DNA of 64,000 nucleotides, from NCBI GenBank assembly GCA_039916305.1, contig JBDSLR010000002.1, positions 186,001-250,000 of the forward strand. Reading direction: 5' to 3'. Positions 27,139 through 36,055 of this stretch are shown here, piece after piece. The notes below the pieces were generated by a model, which made no database searches, was not told where the DNA came from, and worked only from the letters and a program-made list of their open reading frames with translations. Both the position numbers and the translations under genes were made by a program. Source of the stretch: JACMLD01 sp039916305 (lineage in GTDB: Bacteria > Bacteroidota > Bacteroidia > Chitinophagales > Chitinophagaceae). How positions within the stretch are numbered: position 1 is the first letter of the stretch; each line of letters starts with the position of its first letter.

Positions 27139-27255
27139 ATGCACCCCGCAAAAAATTACGCAGGGCTTTCGAACAACAAACAGATCAACACCTGAGAAAA
27201 ACGATGGCTTTGCCTACATTTGCTCTTCTTACACCGCGGTTTTAACGTTGAGCGT

Positions 27256-27822
27256 ATGAAACTTAATATAAAAAACATGGTTTGCAGCCGTTGCAAAATG
27301 GCCGTTACTGCAGCGCTTGAAAACATAGGCGTTCATCCTTTGTCTGTGAGCCTGGGCGAAGTGGACATCGCCGCAGGCCTGTCAAAAGAACAGCATGTTG
27401 CGTTTGATGCAGCCCTGAAAGCGTTGGGGTTTGAACTTATCGACAATAAGAAAAGCCAGGCGATTGAAAAAATAAAAACCGCTGTTATAACACTTGTACA
27501 TCATTCAGATAATGACAGCGACGCAAAAATAAACCTCTCTGCATTTATTGCTTCTAAACTTCACCAGGATTATAACTACCTCAGTAATCTTTTTTCTGCC
27601 ATAGAAGGCACCACCATCGAAAAATATTATATCAGCCAGCGGATAGAAAAAGTAAAAGAATTACTGGTTTACGATGAGTTGACCCTTTCAGAAATTGCGC
27701 ACCGTTTAAACTACAGCAGTACAGCCTATTTATCCAACCAGTTTAAAAAAACAACGGGCTTTACACCTGGCTATTTTAAATCTTTGAAAGAAAATAAGCG
27801 CCGGAACATAGAAGAACTGTAA
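27256..27822 (+). CDS. AraC-type regulator with N-terminal heavy-metal-associated-like domain
   Basis: The 188-residue protein begins with a short ferredoxin-like domain with a metal-binding CxxC (NMVCSRCKMAV, near residues 8-18) and ends with a two-helix AraC DNA-binding domain (LSEIAHRLNYSSTAYLSNQF, then TGFTPGYFKSL). The first domain resembles HMA copper chaperone domains, so copper binding probably controls DNA binding. It is the first gene of the copper island and probably its regulator. The start is the ATG at 27256; an upstream start would add 12 atypical residues. A -7-like TACATTTG lies at 27215-27222. Confidence 0.85.
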   Translation: MKLNIKNMVCSRCKMAVTAALENIGVHPLSVSLGEVDIAAGLSKEQHVAFDAALKALGFELIDNKKSQAIEKIKTAVITLVHHSDNDSDAKINLSAFIASKLHQDYNYLSNLFSAIEGTTIEKYYISQRIEKVKELLVYDELTLSEIAHRLNYSSTAYLSNQFKKTTGFTPGYFKSLKENKRRNIEEL

Positions 27823-27874
27823 ATCTTACAAATCTTATCCATAATTCTGTAACAACCTGCCTTGTTTAGCGGCA

Positions 27875-27882
27875 TAGCTTTG
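27875..27882 (+). promoter_or_regulatory. -7 element before the HMA-MauE gene
   Basis: TAGCTTTG is an exact TAnnTTTG and ends 11 nt before the ATG at 27894, allowing a promoter inside the copper island separate from that of the regulator. No correctly spaced -33 TTG is seen. Confidence 0.4.
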
Positions 27883-27893
27883 TGTCAAAATAA

Positions 27894-28613
27894 ATGATCA
27901 TGACACATACTTATACACTCACCGGCATGACCTGCGCTAATTGCGCAGCCCATGTAAAAAGTAGTTTATTAATGGTGCCCGGTATTACGGACGTTGAGGT
28001 ATCCAGGGAGGAAGAATCCGCAACCATCAGCATGGAAAAGCATATTCCTCTTTCCAGTTTGCAAAATGCCCTGCCGCACAAATACCATATTGCAGCCATA
28101 ACACATAACGAAACAACAGAGCAGGCTAAGAGCTGGCTGGCGACCTATAAACCAATCCTTTTTCTATTTGGGTATATTACCATATTGGCCTTTATTGCCG
28201 GCATGCAGCATAATAGTTTTCATATAATGAAGGCTATGAATATTTTCATGGCCGGCTTTTTCCTTAGTTTTTCTTTCTTTAAAATGCTTGACCTGAAAGG
28301 TTTTGCTGAGAGCTATGCCATGTATGATATCATTGCAAAAAAAATTCCGGCCTGGGGTTATCTGTATGCTTTAATAGAATTGTTGCTCGGCCTTGCATAT
28401 GCTACCGGCTTTCAGCCACTGTTTACAAATATAGTTACCCTTGTAGTTATGACGGTAAGTATTGCGGGTGTTTTGCAGGCCTTACTGAATAAACAAAAAA
28501 TCCGCTGCGCCTGTCTTGGTGCTGTTTTTAACCTACCCATGAGTACGATAACCGTTATAGAGGATGCATTAATGATTATCATGAGCGCAGCAATGATATA
28601 CATGCTTGTTTAA
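27894..28613 (+). CDS. HMA domain fused to MauE-like four-TM membrane protein
   Basis: Residues about 1-70 form a heavy-metal-associated domain with the canonical GMTCANCAAHVKSSLLMVPG motif (CxxC). Residues from about 80 carry four hydrophobic helices of the MauE/DoxX type (ILFLFGYITILAFIAG; IFMAGFFLSFSFF; YLYALIELLLGLAYATGF; TLVVMTVSIAGVLQALL) and an RCACLGAVFNLP Cys pair. MauE-like proteins handle disulfide or metal chemistry at the membrane. A copper delivery or thiol-redox role at the inner membrane is likely. It lies 71 nt after the AraC-HMA regulator. Confidence 0.82.
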   Translation: MIMTHTYTLTGMTCANCAAHVKSSLLMVPGITDVEVSREEESATISMEKHIPLSSLQNALPHKYHIAAITHNETTEQAKSWLATYKPILFLFGYITILAFIAGMQHNSFHIMKAMNIFMAGFFLSFSFFKMLDLKGFAESYAMYDIIAKKIPAWGYLYALIELLLGLAYATGFQPLFTNIVTLVVMTVSIAGVLQALLNKQKIRCACLGAVFNLPMSTITVIEDALMIIMSAAMIYMLV

Positions 28614-28661
28614 TAGGGGCTGGCTTTACCCCCGCCCACGATTTTCGTATATTTACACAAC

Positions 28662-29051
28662 GTGAAAAAAATAACCGTTATACTACTCCTGTTGATATAT
28701 GGTTGCTCTACAACTGGGGCTACCATACATATGCACTATTGTATGAACGAGTTTGTGGGATGGAGCTTATGGCATAGCGGCCAATACACTGCATGTAGCA
28801 AATGTGGTATGAAGGAAAACAAAGGCGGTTGCTGCACGGATGAACACAAACAGGTAAAGCTTGATACGGAACACCAGAAAATAACTGATTTACTTCTTTT
28901 TCAACTGTCTCAACCGGCTGTTTGGATAGATTCTTTCTCCGCATTCAGCGGTAATGAATTCTATATTGTCCGCATGGCTCCACTTACAACTACAGCTGCG
29001 GATATTCCTAAAGAACGGCGCTATCTTCTTCATTGCGTGCTCAGGGTCTAA
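28662..29051 (+). CDS. HYC_CC_PP-type cysteine-rich secreted protein
   Basis: The 129-residue protein has a lipoprotein-like signal (VILLLLIYGCSTTGA) and then the motif HMHYCMNEFVGWSL, a CSKCGMKEN pair and GGCCTDEHK. This His/Cys arrangement is what names the HYC_CC_PP family of Bacteroidota, usually found beside copper genes. It probably binds copper in the envelope. The start codon is GTG (28662). There are 48 nt between it and the upstream gene. Confidence 0.75.
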   Translation: MKKITVILLLLIYGCSTTGATIHMHYCMNEFVGWSLWHSGQYTACSKCGMKENKGGCCTDEHKQVKLDTEHQKITDLLLFQLSQPAVWIDSFSAFSGNEFYIVRMAPLTTTAADIPKERRYLLHCVLRV

Positions 29052-29135
29052 TAGTACTTGTACTTCTTTTAACCCAGCCAGCAGCATAATGCCGTGTTGG
29101 TTAGGCATACTTTTATCACAATTAAAATTCAACAA

Positions 29136-29993
29136 ATGAAATTATTTATCATAATGGCGGCAGTAATCGTTTCGTCAACCATCACTGCGGGTGCTCAAAT
29201 AAGCAATTCAGTTACTGAAACAGTAAAAATATATGGTAACTGCGGCATGTGTGAAAGCAGCATTGAAAAAGCCGGTGGAAAAAAATCCACTGCAAAAGTT
29301 GACTGGAACGAAGAAAATAAACTGGCAGTTATTACATATGACAGTAAGAAAACAAACCTCCATGCAGTATTAAAAAATATAGCATTGGCAGGATATGATA
29401 GCCGGGAGTTCCTGGCGCCGGATGAGGCCTACGCCAAATTACCGGGCTGCTGCAAATACGACCGGGAAAAGAAAAAAAATGCTGCAGCGCCGGCAAAGGA
29501 GACAGAAATGATGAATCCCGCTGCGCATAACGCAATATCAATGTCTGATAATATGCAGCAGACAAAACCCTTCCAGGGCATTCTTGATAACTATTTTACG
29601 GTAAAAGATGCACTTGTAAAAACAGATGTGGTTAGCGCCGCTGAAAAAGCCGCTGGCCTGGTGTCCGCACTCAATGCTGTAAAAATGGAGACCCTTAAAC
29701 CTGCCGATCATAATATTTGGATGAATGAAATGAAAGGTCTGAAAACAGCTGCTCAGGAAATTGCCGGGTCGAAAGCAATTGAGAAACAGCGGGCTTACTT
29801 TGCTACACTTTCAACGCATGTTTATGCATTGATAAAAGCTTCGGCGCCAGCCGAAAAAGTATACTATCAAAACTGCCCTATGTATAATGATGGAAAGGGT
29901 GCCAACTGGTTAAGCAAAGAAAGTGGCATTAAAAATCCGTATTACGGTTCCATGATGCTGACCTGCGGCAAAACCGTTGAAGAAATACAGTAA
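29136..29993 (+). CDS. Periplasmic HMA-DUF3347 copper-binding protein
   Basis: The 285-residue protein has a signal peptide (IIMAAVIVSSTITAGAQ), an HMA domain (VKIYGNCGMCESSIEKAGG with CxxC) at about residues 27-95, a Met/Ala linker, and a DUF3347 domain from about residue 145 (FQGILDNYFTVKDALVKTD). The end holds YQNCPMYNDGKGANWLSKE, with a Cys and Met pair typical of DUF3347 in CusB-like efflux partners. It should carry copper through the periplasm. The ATG at 29136 fits the signal peptide; the open frame upstream does not. Confidence 0.85.
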   Translation: MKLFIIMAAVIVSSTITAGAQISNSVTETVKIYGNCGMCESSIEKAGGKKSTAKVDWNEENKLAVITYDSKKTNLHAVLKNIALAGYDSREFLAPDEAYAKLPGCCKYDREKKKNAAAPAKETEMMNPAAHNAISMSDNMQQTKPFQGILDNYFTVKDALVKTDVVSAAEKAAGLVSALNAVKMETLKPADHNIWMNEMKGLKTAAQEIAGSKAIEKQRAYFATLSTHVYALIKASAPAEKVYYQNCPMYNDGKGANWLSKESGIKNPYYGSMMLTCGKTVEEIQ

Positions 29994-30079
29994 AGCGATC
30001 GCATAAATCGCACCTGTCGCCGGATGTCCGCAGAAGGCTATCCTTAACCATCATTTATTTCAATAAAGAAAGATTTACA

Positions 30080-32350
30080 ATGGGTATTCAAAAAAAACAC
30101 GGCAGAATGGGGTTGCTCCTGCCGTGTTTTTTTCTGGCACTGGTACTGCATGCCAATGCTCAGAAAATTGCGCGCTACCACTTATACATTAAAGACAGCA
30201 TAGTAAATTTTTCAGGCAAACCCAAAAGGGCCATTGCCGTAAACGGTCAGATTCCCATGCCCACATTAACTTTTACCGAGGGCGACACCGCAGAGATTTA
30301 TGTGCACAATCAATTGAAAGAAGAAACATCCCTGCACTGGCATGGCTTATTTTTACCCAACCGGGAAGATGGCGTACCCAACCTTACGCAGATGCCCATC
30401 AAACCAAATACCACCCACTTATACCGCTTTGCCATTATTCAACACGGTACGCATTGGTACCACAGTCATTCCGGCTTGCAGGAACAAATTGGCATGTACG
30501 GTTCCATGATCCTTGAACCGAAACCCCCCGACAGTGCAAAAAGACCGGAGATAGAAGGATTACCAACTGTACCAGTAATTCTCAGCGAGTGGACAGACTA
30601 CAAACCCGGGAATGTACACCGTATGCTGCACAATGCCAGTGACTGGTTTGCGCTTCGTAAAAACGCGGTGCAGAGTTATGGAGAAGCGCTGGAAGCTGGG
30701 CATTTCAACACCAAACTTTCTAATGAATGGAAGCGGATGCTGGCCATGGATGTAAGTGATGTTTATTATGAGAAGATATTGATGAACGGGCAGCCGGCAT
30801 CAGACATGAAAAGCGTTAATGGCAGGGTGCTGAAAGGAGGCGACAAAGTAAGACTCCGTATTTCAAATGGCGGCGCGTCTTCTTATTTCTGGCTAAGGTA
30901 TGCCGGGGGTAAAATAACTGTTGTTGCCAGCGATGGTAATGATGTGGAGCCGGTTGAAACAGACCGGTTGATGATTGCTGTTTCTGAAACCTACGATATT
31001 GTGGTAACCATTCCGGCTGACAGTACCGCCTATGAGTTGCTGGCCACCACTGAAGACAGGACCAATTCAGCATCATTGTATATTGGAAACGGCAGCAGGC
31101 AGCTGATCACCCCCATGCCCAGGCTAAAATATTTTGAAGGAATGAAGATGATGAATGGCATGATGAAAATGAATGGTAACCTGGACGATATGGGCATGCG
31201 CATGAGCCTAAACCAAATGGATATGAATGTTGTCATGTACCCGGAAATTACCGGCGACGGGAAAAAGAAACAAACAATGAGCATGGATGAGGGCCCGCAC
31301 GCGGATCATAATAAGTACAACAGCAATGCCCTCTCGGATATTGTTACCCTCAATTATGCGATGCTTAAATCGCCAAAAAAAACAACGCTGCCCGATACTG
31401 TTACCAGGACGTTGAAATTTGAACTGACCGGAAATATGAACCGCTATGTGTGGAGCATGGACAATAAAGTAGTATCTGAAGCAGATAAAATTTTAGTTAA
31501 CAAAGGCGAAAACCTGCGGCTGATAATTTACAATGGTTCTATGATGCGCCATCCTATGCACTTGCATGGTCATGATTTCAGGGTATTGAACGGTCAGGGG
31601 GATTATGCCCCCTTAAAAAACACCGTAGACATTATGCCCATGGAAACAGATACGCTGGTATTTAATGCCAATGCGGCGGGCGATTGGTTTTTTCATTGTC
31701 ATATTCTCTATCACATGATGAGCGGGATGGGCCGGGTTGTAAGCTACCAAAACCAGCCGCCCAATCCATTAATACCCAACCCGGGGCTGGCGCAGCGTAA
31801 ATTGTTTGCTGATGACCGGAAACTGCACGTTATGGCAGAAAACGATTTTGCCAGCAATGGTAACGATGGAATGGCTATGCTGCAGAATACCCGGTGGAGT
31901 GTTGGCACGGAATGGCGCCTGGGGTACAATAATCACCATGGCTATGAAACAGAAACGCATATTGGAAGGTATATAGGAAGAATGCAATGGCTGATGCCTT
32001 TTATTGGCTTTGACTGGCGCTATAGAAAATTGGAACACGGGGAAGTAGAAAAAAACTTATTTGGACAAACGAGTACTAAAAACAACAGAACGCAGCTTAG
32101 CATGGGGCTTGAATACACTTTACCCATGCTGGTAAAAGCACAGGCTGAAGTATACCAGGATGGCAAAATCCGCTTACAATTAATGCGTGAAGATGTACCT
32201 GTAACAAAAAGACTGAGAATGAGTTTTATGGTTAATACTGATAAAGAATATATGACAGGGCTCAAATATATTGCACACAGGAATATTGCCTTGTCGGCAC
32301 ATTACGACAGCGATATGGGACTGGGTGCAGGTATTACACTAAACTATTAA
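30080..32350 (+). CDS. copA: Multicopper oxidase fused to a CopB-like outer-membrane barrel
   Basis: The 756-residue protein has a signal peptide and a CopA-type multicopper oxidase. The copper ligands are in SLHWHGLF (86-88), THWYHSHSG (125-130), HPMHLHGHDF (about 491) and WFFHCHILYHMMSGM (about 539). Met-rich insertions around residues 350-388 (MMNGMMKMNG) resemble those that bind Cu(I). From about residue 570 it has an extra 185-residue domain (WRLGYNNHHGYETETHIG, YTLPMLVKAQAEVYQDG, IALSAHYDSDMGLG) that looks like a CopB-type beta-barrel. The two functions are normally separate genes. The enzyme would oxidise Cu(I) to less toxic Cu(II) outside the cytoplasm. Confidence 0.88.
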   Translation: MGIQKKHGRMGLLLPCFFLALVLHANAQKIARYHLYIKDSIVNFSGKPKRAIAVNGQIPMPTLTFTEGDTAEIYVHNQLKEETSLHWHGLFLPNREDGVPNLTQMPIKPNTTHLYRFAIIQHGTHWYHSHSGLQEQIGMYGSMILEPKPPDSAKRPEIEGLPTVPVILSEWTDYKPGNVHRMLHNASDWFALRKNAVQSYGEALEAGHFNTKLSNEWKRMLAMDVSDVYYEKILMNGQPASDMKSVNGRVLKGGDKVRLRISNGGASSYFWLRYAGGKITVVASDGNDVEPVETDRLMIAVSETYDIVVTIPADSTAYELLATTEDRTNSASLYIGNGSRQLITPMPRLKYFEGMKMMNGMMKMNGNLDDMGMRMSLNQMDMNVVMYPEITGDGKKKQTMSMDEGPHADHNKYNSNALSDIVTLNYAMLKSPKKTTLPDTVTRTLKFELTGNMNRYVWSMDNKVVSEADKILVNKGENLRLIIYNGSMMRHPMHLHGHDFRVLNGQGDYAPLKNTVDIMPMETDTLVFNANAAGDWFFHCHILYHMMSGMGRVVSYQNQPPNPLIPNPGLAQRKLFADDRKLHVMAENDFASNGNDGMAMLQNTRWSVGTEWRLGYNNHHGYETETHIGRYIGRMQWLMPFIGFDWRYRKLEHGEVEKNLFGQTSTKNNRTQLSMGLEYTLPMLVKAQAEVYQDGKIRLQLMREDVPVTKRLRMSFMVNTDKEYMTGLKYIAHRNIALSAHYDSDMGLGAGITLNY

Positions 32351-32403
32351 TAGTGCATCGCCTGATGCCCCGTTTGCGAAGCGCCGCCTTTGCAGTTTGT
32401 TTC

Positions 32404-32778
32404 TTATTCTTTGCTGCTGCGCACCAGCAGGTACCAGTCTTTCTCCAGGGGCAGGTACCCGTAATCATAACAAAAAGAATAAATATTGCCTTTGGCATTG
32501 GTGTACCGGTGGGTCAGGTATTTAAACTGGAAGCCCTTTTGCAGTAATTTCTCCTTCGTTGTCTTTGCCATTTTTTCCGTCTCCGGCAACAGTTCCTCTA
32601 ATATACGGCGGTTGCGGCGCAGGCTGTTATTGATGCTGCGCACGTAATTATTATCCCCCGATTTTAACTGGTTATTATAGTTGTTGCGGCAAAAATCATC
32701 GCAAAACTTTTTGTCAGACCGGCCTCTCAACGTCTTGCTGCAGGCCAGGCATGACCGGGCCATTGATTGCTGTATCAT
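32404..32778 (-). CDS. Small zinc-ribbon protein
   Basis: The 124-residue protein begins with a zinc ribbon (CLACSKTLRGRSDKKFC, then DFCRNNY): two CxxC/CxxxC pairs about 13 residues apart. A basic helical region follows (NSLRRNRRILEELLPET) and the C-terminus has aromatic strands. The ribbon resembles the DUF2116 type. The rest suggests nucleic-acid binding or a role with a translation or replication factor, without evidence. It is convergent with the multicopper oxidase gene and divergent from ssb. Confidence 0.7.
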   Translation of the reverse strand: MIQQSMARSCLACSKTLRGRSDKKFCDDFCRNNYNNQLKSGDNNYVRSINNSLRRNRRILEELLPETEKMAKTTKEKLLQKGFQFKYLTHRYTNAKGNIYSFCYDYGYLPLEKDWYLLVRSSKE

Positions 32779-33016
32779 TAGAATGGATAAGGTTTGTAGC
32801 GAAAAGATACTAAAAAAAATTGTACGTATAAGCGTTTACAAACGGTTATACCCGTACATAAATGATTAAAAACCGGCTAGGCTTTTTACAGGGCTGCATC
32901 TTTGTCGGGTCAATTCAATGGCGCCGTTGGTTGATTGAAATAACAAATTTATAAACCGCCTTTTCTTTTATCTATACCAGCCGGTAAAAATGCGAAGAGG
33001 CAAAAAAATTACTACT

Positions 33017-33367
33017 ATGTATGCATTAAAAAACAAAGTTCAGTTGATTGGTCATGTAGGTAACCAACCCGATGTACGCACCACCGAATCAGGAAAGAAA
33101 TGGGCCCGCTTCAGCGTGGCTACCAATGAAGTATATCGCAGTGCCAAAGGCGATAAAGTAACAGAAACGCAATGGCATAACCTGGTAGCCTGGGGCAAAG
33201 TTGCTGAAATTGCAGAAAAGTTCCTGGTCAAAGGAACCGAAGTAGCCATTGATGGCAAACTTATTAACCGCAATTTTACAGATAAGGAAGGCAACAAAAA
33301 ATATGTTACAGAAGTACAGGTAAATGAATTGCTTTTGCTGGGCGGCAAAGCGGATCCTAAACAATAA
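33017..33367 (+). CDS. ssb: Single-stranded DNA-binding protein
   Basis: The 116-residue OB-fold protein has the classical SSB signatures: KVQLIGHVGNQPDVRTTESG, WHNLVAWGKVAEIAEKFLVKG and VEVQVNELLLLGG-like end (TEVQVNELLLLGGK). It is short: the acidic C-terminal tail that recruits partner proteins (DDDIPF-like) is missing. This suggests a second, specialised SSB copy (e.g. for competence or recombination) rather than the essential replicative one. The upstream start would add nine basic residues and is less likely. Confidence 0.9.
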   Translation: MYALKNKVQLIGHVGNQPDVRTTESGKKWARFSVATNEVYRSAKGDKVTETQWHNLVAWGKVAEIAEKFLVKGTEVAIDGKLINRNFTDKEGNKKYVTEVQVNELLLLGGKADPKQ

Positions 33368-33659
33368 AACGGCTATCAGGTAAATCCGTCACAAAATTTG
33401 CAGCCGCAATGGTATAACAGCAGGATACTAAAATTAACTGTTGCGTAGGATTGCAGGGCCTGTGGCGGATTTTTTCTTTCCCTGATTTTCAGCGGCTAAG
33501 ATCATTTGTTGCTGTATGTACAACGGGGATTGGTGCAGGATCGATTTTTTTATTACGGCGCCTCTTTTGATTAAAGCCTATTTAATAAATCAACACTGGA
33601 AGGATTCTTACTTTTGATGAAAGCCGGTTTGTATACCGCTTTTGAAAACAGTTCAGCCA

Positions 33660-35885
33660 ATGTTACAAACAGATGCTTCTAATACCATATTTCAACTGGC
33701 CGCAGATTTCGTAAACAATACGTCGCGCCATATTTTTCTTACCGGTAAAGCCGGTACGGGCAAAACCACTTTCCTTAAGTACATCAAAGAAAATACCCGT
33801 AAGCGGGCGGTAGTAGTAGCTCCTACCGGTGTAGCAGCTATCAACGCGGGCGGAGTAACCATGCATTCTTTCTTCCAACTGCCTTTTGGCCCGTTTATTC
33901 CCGGCACCAGCCGTGGCTTTACTGATAATGATGCCGTAGCAGATAAACACAGTCTTTTCAAAAACATACGCTTTAATGCAGATAAAAGGGAATTACTCCA
34001 GGAGCTGGAACTGTTGATAATTGATGAGGTGAGCATGGTAAGGGCCGATATGCTGGATGCTATGGATAATATACTTCGCCATTTCCGCAGGAAGATGCAC
34101 CTGCCTTTTGGTGGCGTGCAGGTACTGTATATCGGGGATATGTACCAGTTACCGCCGGTGGTGCCGGGCAATGAATGGGATATACTGCAGCCATACTATG
34201 AAAGCCCGTTTTTCTTCAGCGCTTATGCCATTGCCGAAGCGCCGCCTTTATACATAGAATTGAAGAAAATCTACCGGCAGAGTGAGCAATTGTTTATAGA
34301 TGTACTGAACCGCGTAAGAAATAACCAGGTAACAGAAGAAGATTTTACACTGCTTCACAAACGGTACCTGCCTGATTTTGCGCCGGCCAAAGAAGAGAAA
34401 TATATTACGCTGTGTACCCATAATAAAAAAACAGATGCCATCAATACGGCAGAACTGGAGAAGCTACCCGGCAAGATGATAGTATTCAACGGTGCTGTCA
34501 CCGGTGACTTTTCTGACAAAGCTTTACCAACAGAAATGAACCTGCAATTAAAAGTGGGCGCCCAGGTAATGTTTATTAAAAATGATTCCGGTGGCGACAG
34601 AAAGTTTTTCAACGGCAAACTGGCTACCATACAAAAAATTAACAAGGAGGAGATAACGGTCGTTGCCAATAACAACAATGAGGAAATTAAAATAGAAAAA
34701 GAAACCTGGCGAAACATCCGCTACAATTATCACAAAGAAACGGACAGCATAAAAGAAGAAGAATTAGGCAGCTTTACACAATACCCCTTAAGACTTGCAT
34801 GGGCCATTACCATCCATAAAAGCCAGGGGCTCACTTTTGATAAGGCCATTATTGATGCAGGCAGTTCTTTTGCTGCAGGCCAGGTATATGTTGCTTTAAG
34901 CCGTTGCACTTCTTTACAGGGCCTCGTTTTACATTCAAAGCTATATCCTTCCGCTATTGCTACTGATAAAAGAGTGGTCGCTTTTGCCCAAAAAGAAGCG
35001 GTGGCAGAAGAATTGCAACAAATATTGCAGCACGAGCAACGGCAGTATTGGGCCAGCACATTAATAGAATGCTTTGATTATAGAAAAATAATAGCCGCCC
35101 TGGAGCAGTTCAGGGATCTGGTTCCCGGCAAAAAACTTCCTGACCCTGCATTTGCCCTCGCATTAAGCCATACATTATTGAACAAAGCACAGGAACAGGC
35201 GCCGGTGGCAGAAAAATTTCAATTACAACTGCAACAATTATTACAGCAGGTACATGAAAAAAACGATACCACTTTACTGGAGGAGAGGGTTAATAAGGGC
35301 ATTGGGTGGTTTGTAAAAATTGCCGGCGAAGAACTCGTAGCTCCGCTACAGCAACATATTGCTTCTTTAAAATATACAGCTAAAGTAAAAAAGTATATCG
35401 CTGAAGCGGCAGGTATTGAGGGATTATTAATTCAGCAACTGCATAAAATGGTAAATGTTTCTTATGGAGATCTGGCTTTGTGTAAAAATCCGGACAGTTA
35501 TAAACAATATACTATAGAAAGGGATCCACATGTTTCAGCAGAAAGAAAGGCTCATAAAAACACCGCTGTTAAAGGAAGCAGTCAGGTAGATAGCCTGGCT
35601 TTGTTTAAACAAGGGAATAGCATCACCGCAATTGCAGGCATTCGTCAACTAACCGAAGGCACTATTGGCGCGCACCTTGCCATGTTTATTCTTACCGGTG
35701 AAGTGAGGATACTTGAACTAATTACGGAAGAGAGACTGAATATTATTTTACCCATAGTAAGAGAGATTGGCGGTCATACGGTAACGCCTGTAAAAGAAAT
35801 AGTAGGAGACGATTTTACCTATGCAGAAATAAGGATTGTATTAAATTACTGGCAAAGGTTGGAACAGGAAAAGCTTAATGCATAG
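33660..35885 (+). CDS. Pif1/RecD-like superfamily 1 helicase with C-terminal helical extension
   Basis: The 741-residue helicase has Walker A (FLTGKAGTGKTTFLKYI), motif Ia (APTGVAAINAGGVTMHSFF), Walker B (LLIIDEVSMVRADMLD), motif III (YIGDMYQLPPVV) and the UvrD_C2-like motif VI region (AITIHKSQGLTFDKAIID, VYVALSRCTSL). It matches the Pif1/RecD2 family, which unwinds DNA 5-prime to 3-prime and resolves G-quadruplexes. The C-terminal 220 residues form a helical region with an HTH-like segment (YGDLALCKNPDSY, ITAIAGIRQLTEGTIGAHL) found in Bacteroidota homologues. It lies 292 nt downstream of ssb. The ATG at 33660 is used rather than an upstream TTG. Confidence 0.88.
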   Translation: MLQTDASNTIFQLAADFVNNTSRHIFLTGKAGTGKTTFLKYIKENTRKRAVVVAPTGVAAINAGGVTMHSFFQLPFGPFIPGTSRGFTDNDAVADKHSLFKNIRFNADKRELLQELELLIIDEVSMVRADMLDAMDNILRHFRRKMHLPFGGVQVLYIGDMYQLPPVVPGNEWDILQPYYESPFFFSAYAIAEAPPLYIELKKIYRQSEQLFIDVLNRVRNNQVTEEDFTLLHKRYLPDFAPAKEEKYITLCTHNKKTDAINTAELEKLPGKMIVFNGAVTGDFSDKALPTEMNLQLKVGAQVMFIKNDSGGDRKFFNGKLATIQKINKEEITVVANNNNEEIKIEKETWRNIRYNYHKETDSIKEEELGSFTQYPLRLAWAITIHKSQGLTFDKAIIDAGSSFAAGQVYVALSRCTSLQGLVLHSKLYPSAIATDKRVVAFAQKEAVAEELQQILQHEQRQYWASTLIECFDYRKIIAALEQFRDLVPGKKLPDPAFALALSHTLLNKAQEQAPVAEKFQLQLQQLLQQVHEKNDTTLLEERVNKGIGWFVKIAGEELVAPLQQHIASLKYTAKVKKYIAEAAGIEGLLIQQLHKMVNVSYGDLALCKNPDSYKQYTIERDPHVSAERKAHKNTAVKGSSQVDSLALFKQGNSITAIAGIRQLTEGTIGAHLAMFILTGEVRILELITEERLNIILPIVREIGGHTVTPVKEIVGDDFTYAEIRIVLNYWQRLEQEKLNA

Positions 35886-36055
35886 TTATGCACTATGCGT
35901 TGAATGTATTGTGTATAATTTTTTTTATACATTACTATTTATTTAGAATAGTTTATTACTTTTAATTACGACAATTAAACTATACATAGTTGTTATATCA
36001 CGGATGAATGCTTTAATGATAAACACACATTTCAAACCTTTTTTTTAAAGCCTGC

